Assembly (NCBI GenBank): GCA_021160415.1 | Contig: JAGHCP010000036.1 | Span: 1-6,154, forward strand | DNA length: 6,154 nt | Origin: Desulfurococcales archaeon | GTDB taxonomy: Archaea; Thermoproteota; Thermoprotei_A; Sulfolobales; NBVN01 | Direction: 5' to 3' | Shown here: piece by piece, positions 1 to 5,812 of the stretch | How the letters are laid out: each line of letters opens with the position of its first letter | Numbering within the stretch: the first letter of the stretch is position 1 | Notes under the pieces: generated by a model | Told to the model about the DNA's origin: nothing | Seen by the model: the letters and a program-made list of their open reading frames with translations, nothing else | Databases searched by the model: none | Position numbers and translations under genes: made by a program

Positions 1-1748
1 AGGTCTGAAACGACCCCATCATACCGTATGCCTAAGGCCTCCCTCAACCTCATACTCAGGAATCTCTTGTCAGCCAGCACCATGAAGGCAACATCCTTTT
101 CCGATCTGATGGCCCTCCCTAACGCTTGAGCCACCTTAACCGATGCCTGAACATCCATCACGAACTCCCTAGCTATGTCTGCAGGGACCGCCCTCTGAAG
201 CGATTCCCTCAAATCCTTAATGTAGTCGTCAGGTTGGGGGTAAGGGACACCGGCAATCACTACTAGCTTAATCAGCGACTCACCGCTCAAGGAAAGTACC
301 TCAAGACCCTCAGCTATCTTACCGCCAGCAACTGAATGTATTACCGCCTTACTGTGCTTCCTAAGCCCCTCAACCTCCTCAGATGTGGTTCCGTATCCCT
401 CAACAACCTGCTTTACCCCCTTAAGGACGACGTTCTTGGTCACGCTATCCATGAACTTGTAGCTAGGGTAAACAATTAGGGCCACACCCCTCTCCAGCGA
501 TTTCACGAGCTCCGTAATTAGCTCTGCGTACTTCAGGTACGTTTCCTCATTTCGGTACCTATAGCTCGAGGTCACGGAGGGGTAGACCACGTATGCAACG
601 TTTTCTTTCGGGAAGACCTCACCGTACTCCCTCACGACATCTATGTATAGTGCATCCTCAAACATGGTTTCCTTGATTATTCTCTCGCTAGGCAATGTGC
701 CTGACATCATCAATGATCCCTTGAAGGATTTGATCACATCTTTGACGTAGTCTAGGTCAGGGGTCAACGCCTTCAGCACGCGAGCTCCGTCCCTACCCAC
801 AGCACCATAGATCCGGAAATGCGGTGAAGCAGCCAGATCTAGGAATTTGGCCACCTTCCCTAACGCGGAAGACGTCGATGCGACCTCAGAAGCTGAAATG
901 GCTGTCCTGAGCTTAATAACCCTTAAAGATATTAGTGCGTCCCTAAGCATCACCTGAATGCCTAGGTCAGGAACCACTTCCTCCTTAGGAATCCTTCTGA
1001 GGAGCGTTGTCCTTACGTGCTTGAAAACGTTCATCAAGCCCTCAAGGTACTTTAGAACTTCACTTCCCAGTTTGTAGGTCTTCACCTCACGGATGGCTTT
1101 CTCCACGATAAATTCGTCGAGCTCCTCATCTATAACTAGTTGGGGGTTCATTACTGTGTGCGCTTCATCCAGAACTAAACACATGTCCCCCCTACCTATG
1201 TCCTCAAACGCCGTATCAAACACTTCATTTCTGAATACGTATGGGTAAGTCACCACCGCGAAATCGGAACCCTGAATAAGCCTGGTTAAGGCGAAGAAAG
1301 GACACACGCCTAACTCCTTCGCAATTAGTTCAGCTATCTTATGGGGATCCGTTGTTTCCGCACGCTTCAGCACATTAGCCACGTCACTATCACTCACTGA
1401 GGGGAGCCTCGCATAGTAAGGGCAGAGGTTCCTAGACCTGAGCAAACGGCAGTTAAGCCAGAACTCTGTTTCAACGCCCTTCCCGGCTAAGGGACACATC
1501 CTGGAAGCACTGAATACTATGGTGAAGTTAGCTTTGACTCTCCGCAACTCCCTGATGACTGGAGCCATTTCATTCCTTGTCCGCACGGCATACATCGTTA
1601 AGCCTTCACCCATGTGGGAGCTCACGGCAACTATCGTTTTCCCGAAGCCTGTGGGGGCTTTAAGAAAGATCTTCCTGCCCAACGACTCCCTTATCACGTT
1701 AATAACTTCTAACTGCCCTTTCCTTGCCTTACTGTACGGGAAACTCAT
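1..1748 (-). CDS. XPD/Rad3-family ATP-dependent DNA helicase with Fe-S cluster (C-terminus cut by the window edge)
   Basis: Superfamily 2 helicase of the Rad3/XPD group. Known members unwind DNA 5'-3' and need a 4Fe-4S cluster; roles in nucleotide excision repair or processing of stalled DNA are inferred from the family. One open frame of 582 codons reaches the left edge without a stop. Seen in it: Walker A APTGFGKT (residues 31-38), four candidate cluster cysteines C85, C100, C109 and C149 (the last two in CPYY and CPFF contexts), the DEAH box (194-197), SGTL (349-352), a motif V-like GGKIAEGLE stretch, and motif VI QALGRAIRS (541-549). Sulfolobus XPD is about 550 residues, so probably only a short tail is missing. 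The ATG at 1748 is the first start after an in-frame TGA (1763-1761). GGTGA lies 12 bases upstream and AGGG about 7. Divergent from the aminopropyltransferase gene. A DinG-like relative is possible, but the cysteine and motif set favours XPD. Confidence 0.93.
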   Translation of the reverse strand, partial: MSFPYSKARKGQLEVINVIRESLGRKIFLKAPTGFGKTIVAVSSHMGEGLTMYAVRTRNEMAPVIRELRRVKANFTIVFSASRMCPLAGKGVETEFWLNCRLLRSRNLCPYYARLPSVSDSDVANVLKRAETTDPHKIAELIAKELGVCPFFALTRLIQGSDFAVVTYPYVFRNEVFDTAFEDIGRGDMCLVLDEAHTVMNPQLVIDEELDEFIVEKAIREVKTYKLGSEVLKYLEGLMNVFKHVRTTLLRRIPKEEVVPDLGIQVMLRDALISLRVIKLRTAISASEVASTSSALGKVAKFLDLAASPHFRIYGAVGRDGARVLKALTPDLDYVKDVIKSFKGSLMMSGTLPSERIIKETMFEDALYIDVVREYGEVFPKENVAYVVYPSVTSSYRYRNEETYLKYAELITELVKSLERGVALIVYPSYKFMDSVTKNVVLKGVKQVVEGYGTTSEEVEGLRKHSKAVIHSVAGGKIAEGLEVLSLSGESLIKLVVIAGVPYPQPDDYIKDLRESLQRAVPADIAREFVMDVQASVKVAQALGRAIRSEKDVAFMVLADKRFLSMRLREALGIRYDGVVSD

Positions 1749-1835
1749 TGCGTGACCCTTTCACCAGTTGCTTGCATGTAATGTCCTGCATGACTTAAAA
1801 CTAGAGCACGTCCTAAATACTTAGGTGATTGTTAA
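1749..1835. promoter_or_regulatory. Divergent promoter region between helicase and aminopropyltransferase genes
   Basis: These 87 bases must hold the promoters of both divergent genes. CTTAAAAC at 1794-1801 is a TATA-like element about 39 bases before the plus-strand ATG, giving a predicted short leader. Read on the minus strand the same bases give GTTTTAAG, about 49 bases before the helicase ATG, so one AT-rich element may serve both directions. The plus-strand Shine-Dalgarno site is AGGTGA (1823-1828), 7 bases before the ATG. It overlaps an inverted repeat CCTAA-N4-TTAGG (1812-1825). TGCATG occurs twice (1773-1778 and 1787-1792), 14 bases apart. Transcription starts are inferred from archaeal TATA spacing, not observed. 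Confidence 0.5.
1823..1828 (+). promoter_or_regulatory. Shine-Dalgarno site of the aminopropyltransferase gene
   Basis: AGGTGA matches the archaeal 16S 3' end well and ends 7 bases before the ATG at 1836, fixing that start. Its first three bases are the right arm of the inverted repeat at 1812-1825, so a weak stem could mask it in the mRNA if transcription starts upstream of 1812. Confidence 0.7.
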
Positions 1836-2705
1836 ATGCATTTAAAGTATGGTCCGGCCGTAATTGAGGGTGTGACTAAGGACTCCGCCCTCATAGTTAG
1901 GGTTAAGAAGATGCTGATCACTGAAGCCACTAAGTACCAGGAGGTTCAGATAGTGGAGACCTACGACTTCGGCAGGGCTTTAGTTCTTGACGGCTACATC
2001 CAGTCCACTGAGGATGATGAATTCATGTACCATGAAACTCTGGTGCACCCTGCGATGGTTGCTCACCCAAACCCTAGGAAAGTGTTGATCGTTGGGGGCG
2101 GTGAAGGCGCTACCCTGAGGGAGGTCTTGAAACACAGAACGGTTGAGAAAGCCGTTATGGTGGATATTGATGGTGAGTTAATTGAGCTGGCTAAGAAGCA
2201 CCTTGACTTCATGCATCAGGGGGCTTTCTCGGACCCTAGGGCTAGAGTCGTGATCGGCGATGGGTATGAATTTGTTATGAATTCGGAACCGGGCCAGTTC
2301 GACGTGGTGATCCTTGACCTTACGGATCCTTACGGGCCTGAGATATCGAAGAAGCTATACAGCAAGGAATTCTACGCCGGAGTTAAGAAGCTCCTTAGGG
2401 AGGGAGGGATAATGGTTACTCAGGCAGGGAATTCTTATTTCTACCCTAACACATACGACTACGTGCTGCAGAACATTCAAGCTAACTTCAGCGTCGTCAG
2501 GGAGTACTGGTACTGGATACCATCCTTCAGCTATGCATGCAACTTCATAACTGGCTCCGACAGCGTTGATCCCGCATCATTAAGTGAAGGGGAGGTTGAC
2601 AGAATAATTAATGAGCGTGGACTGAAGAATAAGTTATACAGCGGTGCCCACCACGTATCGTTGTTCAAGAGTAAGGTTCTGAGAAGCAGATTCGCCTCAG
2701 CTTAA
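1836..2705 (+). CDS. speE: Aminopropyltransferase of the spermidine/thermospermine synthase family
   Basis: Transfers an aminopropyl group from decarboxylated S-adenosylmethionine to a polyamine acceptor; cytoplasmic. The 289 residues match the family's usual length. An N-terminal beta domain carries YQEVQIVET (34-42), the substrate-pocket stretch DGYIQSTEDDEFMYHE (52-67) and LVHPAM (69-74). The Rossmann domain follows with GGGEGATLREVLKH (87-100), the acidic VDID (109-112), GDGYEF (141-146) and the catalytic-loop LDLTDPYGP (160-168), where D161 and D164 are candidate catalytic or binding acids. Several positions resemble plant ACL5-type thermospermine synthases rather than typical spermidine synthases: DLTDP in place of DSSDP, LYSKEFY (174-180), VTQAG (194-198) and PSF (229-231) in place of PTYPSG. 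The acceptor is therefore uncertain (putrescine, N1-aminopropylagmatine precursor agmatine, or spermidine). ATG at 1836 follows AGGTGA by 7 bases. Single-gene unit, convergent with RuBisCO. The symbol speE denotes the family only. Confidence 0.92.
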   Translation: MHLKYGPAVIEGVTKDSALIVRVKKMLITEATKYQEVQIVETYDFGRALVLDGYIQSTEDDEFMYHETLVHPAMVAHPNPRKVLIVGGGEGATLREVLKHRTVEKAVMVDIDGELIELAKKHLDFMHQGAFSDPRARVVIGDGYEFVMNSEPGQFDVVILDLTDPYGPEISKKLYSKEFYAGVKKLLREGGIMVTQAGNSYFYPNTYDYVLQNIQANFSVVREYWYWIPSFSYACNFITGSDSVDPASLSEGEVDRIINERGLKNKLYSGAHHVSLFKSKVLRSRFASA

Positions 2706-2733
2706 TTTTCCCTGCATCAACGGGAAAAAGGAA
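2706..2733. terminator. Bidirectional convergent terminator region
   Basis: The 28 bases between the two convergent stop codons contain a perfect 7-base inverted repeat, TTTTCCC (2706-2712) and GGGAAAA (2722-2728), around a 9-base loop. Read on the plus strand a run of four T follows the aminopropyltransferase stop. Read on the minus strand a run of five T (2729-2725) lies a few bases after the RuBisCO stop. Archaeal RNA polymerase terminates mainly at T-rich tracts, so each tract could end the transcript entering it; the hairpin may help but is not required. Inferred from sequence only. Confidence 0.55.
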
Positions 2734-4035
2734 TTACCTAGGTCTTACCTCCCCCCATTTTTCCAAGGCTTCCCGCAGCTCGGCGTGCTTCTCTGCGTAT
2801 TCCTCTAGCGATATTCCCTGCAGGTAGGCCTCTATTGCCTGCCTTACAGCCTTACCGCCTGCGAGGGGACCCTTAGGGTGGCCAGTCACGCCGCCGCCGA
2901 CCTGAATTATTATGTCGGTACCCATGAAGTCCATGAGTTGAGGCAGAACCCCGGGGTGAAGCCCCCCTGAAGCCACCGGGAACACCGGCCTCATGCCGTA
3001 CCATCTCTGCTCGAACTTGGTGTCGTTATTCTCGGGCGGTAGGAAAAGATCTGATGTTATCACCTGCTGCGTCGCTTTAAGCTCCATAAGGTCCGCCTCC
3101 ATCTTACCCACGTTCGTCCCTATGTGAATGTGATCCACCCCTGCCAGCCTAGCTATCTTAGCGATTAGGTAGAACGAGACACCGTGATCTGGAAGCCTTG
3201 TAAAGGCTGCGTGGAATGCCCTATGCGCGTGGATCGCAAGCCCGTAATCCTCCGCAGCTTCCCTTACTGTCTGAAGCCCTGCGAACCCCGCAGCTAAGAT
3301 ATCAACCATCACGAAGCCGTTTCCGTAGTCCGCGACGAGTTTAAGCCTCCTCAGCATCTCATTTGTTTCAGCTGTGATGTTGGCGAGCCAGCCCTTCCTC
3401 TCACCGGTTTCTTTCTCTGCCTTGTCGATAGCCTTCATCACAGCCTCAGCCCTTCTCTCGAACTTGCAGAAGCTCATGCTCGTCAAGTTCTCATCGTCTT
3501 TGACGAGATCCATCCCCCCAGCGAGGATTTCGTAAGCGGCCTCACCGTACTCTTCAGGGGTTAGGCCTACCTTAGGCTTAGGTACTGTCGCGAGTACTGG
3601 CCTACCGTAAACCTTTAGTTTTTCCCGCACACCCTTAATCCCGTGTGCAGGTCCTTTGAATGACTTCACATAGCTTTCAGGGAACCTTATGTCCAGAACC
3701 TTTAACCTGTCAATCGCACGCATACCGAATATATTCCCAAGCACCGAGCTGAAGAGCTGCGGGATAGAGCCAGCCTCAAACAGATCCACAGGGTAAGCCA
3801 CTTTAACCAGGCCGTCCTCCCTGAGGAGGTAGGCCTTCGCCATGAGTTTCCTTACGTGGGGCTTGAGAGTTGAAAGAGTTGTCCAAGTACCGACGCTGCT
3901 CTCCGAAGCAATTCTCCCAGCCGCTCCTCTCAGCGTCGTACCTTGCGCCGGTCTGACGAGGAAGGACACGAGAACCTCATCATCTGAGGGGGTATATCCC
4001 TCCCTCACGAACTCGTCGTACCATTCGAAACCCAT
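2734..4035 (-). CDS. rbcL: Form III (archaeal) ribulose-1,5-bisphosphate carboxylase/oxygenase
   Basis: Carboxylates ribulose-1,5-bisphosphate to two 3-phosphoglycerates. Archaeal form III enzymes are known to work in AMP/nucleoside degradation with AMP phosphorylase and ribose-1,5-bisphosphate isomerase. The 433 residues match the form III length and every active-site element is present. Spinach equivalents are in brackets: E45 in ASESSVGTWTT (E60), N101 in GNIFG (N123), K153 and K155 in VPKPKVGL (K175, K177), GGMDLVKDDE (173-182) with K179 for carbamylation (K201) and metal ligands D181/E182, H271-R272 in HAHRAFHA (H294-R295), H304 in DHIHIGT (H327), loop-6 K311 in NVGKMEA (K334), S356 in ASGGLHPG (S379), and GGG 380-382. 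Intact residues argue against a form IV RuBisCO-like protein. The ATG at 4035 gives the usual start of the archaeal protein, but only a weak GGT precedes it. It lies 53 bases downstream of the Mrp-type gene. No small-subunit gene is visible, as expected for form III. Confidence 0.97.
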   Translation of the reverse strand: MGFEWYDEFVREGYTPSDDEVLVSFLVRPAQGTTLRGAAGRIASESSVGTWTTLSTLKPHVRKLMAKAYLLREDGLVKVAYPVDLFEAGSIPQLFSSVLGNIFGMRAIDRLKVLDIRFPESYVKSFKGPAHGIKGVREKLKVYGRPVLATVPKPKVGLTPEEYGEAAYEILAGGMDLVKDDENLTSMSFCKFERRAEAVMKAIDKAEKETGERKGWLANITAETNEMLRRLKLVADYGNGFVMVDILAAGFAGLQTVREAAEDYGLAIHAHRAFHAAFTRLPDHGVSFYLIAKIARLAGVDHIHIGTNVGKMEADLMELKATQQVITSDLFLPPENNDTKFEQRWYGMRPVFPVASGGLHPGVLPQLMDFMGTDIIIQVGGGVTGHPKGPLAGGKAVRQAIEAYLQGISLEEYAEKHAELREALEKWGEVRPR

Positions 4036-4088
4036 TTTTAAGAACCGTTAGTTAATTTGAAACAACTTAAATTAAGGTTTGTAGGGCG
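4036..4088 (-). promoter_or_regulatory. Putative RuBisCO promoter with palindromic TATA-like element
   Basis: On the minus strand the gap after the upstream ATPase stop contains CTTAATTTAAG (4076-4066), a perfect 11-base palindrome with one central base. Its centre lies about 36 bases before the RuBisCO ATG, as for the TATA-like elements of neighbouring genes (37-42), predicting a leader of about 10 bases. A second AT-rich stretch (4061-4052) is closer than usual. No good Shine-Dalgarno site is seen between here and the ATG. Promoter function is inferred. Confidence 0.45.
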
Positions 4089-4946
4089 TTACTCCTTGAC
4101 TTCCTCCCCTACGAGCTTTGCTATCTTCTTAGCTGCCTCCATCAGGTTCTTGGCCGCGGGAGAGTCAGGGTATTTAAGCACGAACGCCTCTCCCGAATCG
4201 TTTGCGTCAGCTATTCTAGGGTCGAGGGGTATCTCACCGAGGAATTCAATGCCGTACTTCTCAGCTATCTTCTTCCCTGAGGCCTTCCCTAGAACCCTGT
4301 ACTCCTTGCCGGAGTCTGGGCAGTAGAAGTACGACATGTTCTCGATAACCCCTAGAGGCTTAATCCCCATCCTCTTAGCGAAGGATATTGACCTGCCAAC
4401 CACAAGTAGCGAAACCTCTGAGGGTATGGTCACGAATACCGCTCCATCAACTTGCGGGAGTTCCTGCCCAACAGTAATGGCTTCATCGCCTGTGCCTGGA
4501 GGCATATCTATCACGAGGAAGTCCAGCTCACCCCAATTCACATCGGTTACGAACTGAGTGATGGCGGTTGACTTTATGGGGCCCCTCCATATCACGGGGG
4601 AGTCATCGTCAGGTAGGAGGAAGTCCAGCGACATAACTAGGAGGCCTAGAGGACCCACTGCTGGCTGTATACCTGATTCAGTCCCTATGAGTCTCTGACC
4701 CCTAATCCCCAACATCTTAGGAGCTGATGGGCCGTGGAAGTCCACATCCATTAAACCAGTCTTGAAACCCATTAACTGAAGGCTCACCGCCAGGTTAGAG
4801 GCGATGAAGGACTTCCCCACCCCACCCTTACCAGACATCACAACGACTTTGTGTTTGATTTTACTCATCTTTTCCTGAATCTTTTTCTTACGCTCAAGGA
4901 ATTTCGGGTTGATTATTGGTGGTTGCCTCTTAGGTTCTTCACTCAT
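4089..4946 (-). CDS. Mrp/NBP35-family P-loop ATPase (Fe-S cluster carrier type), atypical cysteine motif
   Basis: SIMIBI-class MinD/Mrp ATPase. Known members form dimers that carry a bridging 4Fe-4S cluster to apoproteins. Seen in the 285 residues: a charged N-terminal extension of about 35 residues without a MIP18-like (DUF59) domain or N-terminal cysteine cluster, the deviant Walker A SGKGGVGKS (38-46) with signature Lys40, DVDFHGPSAPKMLG (67-80), WRGP (120-123), switch II IDMPPGTGDE (146-155), and ENMSYFYCPDSG (202-213). The family normally has CPxC at the last site; here C209 is followed by Ser at 212, and no other cysteine exists in the protein. ATP-binding residues are intact. The ATG at 4946 is preferred over a GTG at 4955 because that GTG lies inside the Shine-Dalgarno sequence AAAGGTG (4959-4953), 6 bases before the ATG. 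Gaps are 47 bases to the upstream gene and 53 to RuBisCO. Fe-S carriage is uncertain for this variant. Confidence 0.9.
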   Translation of the reverse strand: MSEEPKRQPPIINPKFLERKKKIQEKMSKIKHKVVVMSGKGGVGKSFIASNLAVSLQLMGFKTGLMDVDFHGPSAPKMLGIRGQRLIGTESGIQPAVGPLGLLVMSLDFLLPDDDSPVIWRGPIKSTAITQFVTDVNWGELDFLVIDMPPGTGDEAITVGQELPQVDGAVFVTIPSEVSLLVVGRSISFAKRMGIKPLGVIENMSYFYCPDSGKEYRVLGKASGKKIAEKYGIEFLGEIPLDPRIADANDSGEAFVLKYPDSPAAKNLMEAAKKIAKLVGEEVKE

Positions 4947-4993
4947 CTCCAACACCTTTAGGCCTTAAGTTATGCGTTAACGAAGTTAAAAGG
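4947..4993 (-). promoter_or_regulatory. Putative promoter and Shine-Dalgarno site of the Mrp-type gene
   Basis: On the minus strand CTTTTAAC (4992-4985) is a TATA-like element centred about 42 bases before the ATG at 4946. Its T-run directly follows the upstream stop codon and could also terminate that transcript. The Shine-Dalgarno site AAAGGTG (4959-4953) is strong and decides the start. An imperfect palindrome, CTTTAGG/CCTTAAG on the plus strand (4956-4969, one mismatch), overlaps it. All are inferences from sequence. Confidence 0.45.
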
Positions 4994-5761
4994 TTATTCA
5001 GAGGATAAGTTGAACTGTACGTAGTGCAGAGTGAAGGTCAGCGCCTTCCCATCCACATCAACAACCACTTTCACCGGGAGGTTATACTTAGCCTCTAACC
5101 ACGTATCTATCACTACGTGCTTCACTTTCCCCTCACTCCTAATATTGTAGGAGTACCGGTAATGCAGAACTTGGAAAGGCTTGTTGAAACCGGGAAGTGT
5201 AAGGGTTTCAGCCCCTAGATCCTCCTTGTTAACTGACACGTTGAATGCTTCCTTAACGTGGTTTATGTTGATTATTACCTGTGAGGCGTTGTTGATCATC
5301 GTTGTGAAGCCCGTTAAGTTCAGGACATTGTACAGGTAGGAAGCCCCTATAGGTAGTGCTCCCCACCCTGAAAGGGTGACGGTGGCGTTGCTTGAGGTTT
5401 CGTTAGTGTTGAGGGTTTGATGGTAGTAGAACAGGCGAAACATTAAGAGGTCCTTCGTTGAGACTGGAACGCCGTACCACTCCGTGTTCCCCCTGACGTC
5501 GTAGATGAGGTCGAGGGTTGCTTTCGGGTTCTTATCATGGAAAACAGCTTTCAGCCCTTCGTAGAGCCTCTGCTCCGCAGGTATGGGTTGCTTTGCCTGA
5601 GTTGTTAGCCTGTCGTAGGCGAGGTAACCTATCCCCACTGCGATGATTGCTATAATCACTGCTACTAGTAATATATCTCCCCTAATCCTCAGGGACGGTG
5701 CTTTTCTAGCTTTCTTCTTGATAATTACTTTCCCTGCCTCCTTTCTTTTATTCTTAGTCAT
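4994..5761 (-). CDS. Unknown single-pass membrane protein with extracytoplasmic sequon-rich domain
   Basis: I do not recognise a family. The 255 residues begin with a strongly basic cytoplasmic tail (12 Lys/Arg in the first 27), followed by one hydrophobic helix (about 30-49, rich in Ile, Val and Ala). The positive-inside rule predicts the N-terminus inside and about 205 residues outside the membrane. The outer part has six N-glycosylation sequons (N120, N125, N148, N158, N174, N251), no cysteine, many aromatic residues, and alternating hydrophobic stretches near the end (about 193-250) that suggest beta strands, including HYRYSYNIRSEGKVKHVVID and LPVKVVVDVDGKALTFTLHY. This resembles a lipid- or ligand-binding beta fold, but that is a guess. 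The ATG at 5761 follows AGGTAGGT (5773-5766). It sits 51 bases after pyruvate kinase and 47 bases before the Mrp-type gene on the same strand, with its own TATA-like element. Confidence 0.85.
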   Translation of the reverse strand: MTKNKRKEAGKVIIKKKARKAPSLRIRGDILLVAVIIAIIAVGIGYLAYDRLTTQAKQPIPAEQRLYEGLKAVFHDKNPKATLDLIYDVRGNTEWYGVPVSTKDLLMFRLFYYHQTLNTNETSSNATVTLSGWGALPIGASYLYNVLNLTGFTTMINNASQVIININHVKEAFNVSVNKEDLGAETLTLPGFNKPFQVLHYRYSYNIRSEGKVKHVVIDTWLEAKYNLPVKVVVDVDGKALTFTLHYVQFNLSSE

Positions 5762-5812
5762 CGTTACCTACCTATCTACTTAGGTAAATCGCCATTATAT
5801 TTGGTTTGTTGG
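5762..5812 (-). promoter_or_regulatory. Putative promoter of the membrane-protein gene
   Basis: On the minus strand AAATATAAT (5802-5794) is a good archaeal TATA box centred about 37 bases before the ATG at 5761, predicting a start near 5772 and a very short leader. The Shine-Dalgarno sequence AGGTAGGT (5773-5766) follows. A perfect inverted repeat TTACCTA (5764-5770) and TAGGTAA (5781-5787) with a 10-base spacer spans the Shine-Dalgarno site and the predicted start. It could be an operator overlapping the initiation region. Function is inferred. Confidence 0.5.

Noticed and set aside
1519..1755. Plus-strand open frame of 78 codons opposite the helicase N-terminus
   Set aside because: It lies antisense to the well-supported Walker A region of the helicase, has no recognisable domain, and no convincing upstream Shine-Dalgarno site.
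1773..1792. TGCATG direct repeat as a regulator site
   Set aside because: Two six-base copies 14 bases apart, each nearly self-complementary, are too little to separate from chance; recorded only within the divergent promoter entry.
2734..4035. A form IV RuBisCO-like protein instead of true RuBisCO
   Set aside because: The carbamylation lysine, metal ligands, loop-6 lysine and the phosphate-binding residues are all present.
3842..4326. Two plus-strand open frames (3842-4051 and 4057-4326)
   Set aside because: They are antisense to the RuBisCO N-terminus and the ATPase C-terminus, whose sequences match known families; they look like complement shadows with low-complexity content.
4336..4557. 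Plus-strand open frame of 73 codons
   Set aside because: It is the complement of the conserved switch II region of the Mrp-type ATPase and shows no independent coding evidence.
4947..4955. GTG start at 4955 for the Mrp-type gene, adding three residues
   Set aside because: That GTG is part of the AAAGGTG Shine-Dalgarno sequence; the ATG at 4946 has correct spacing to it.
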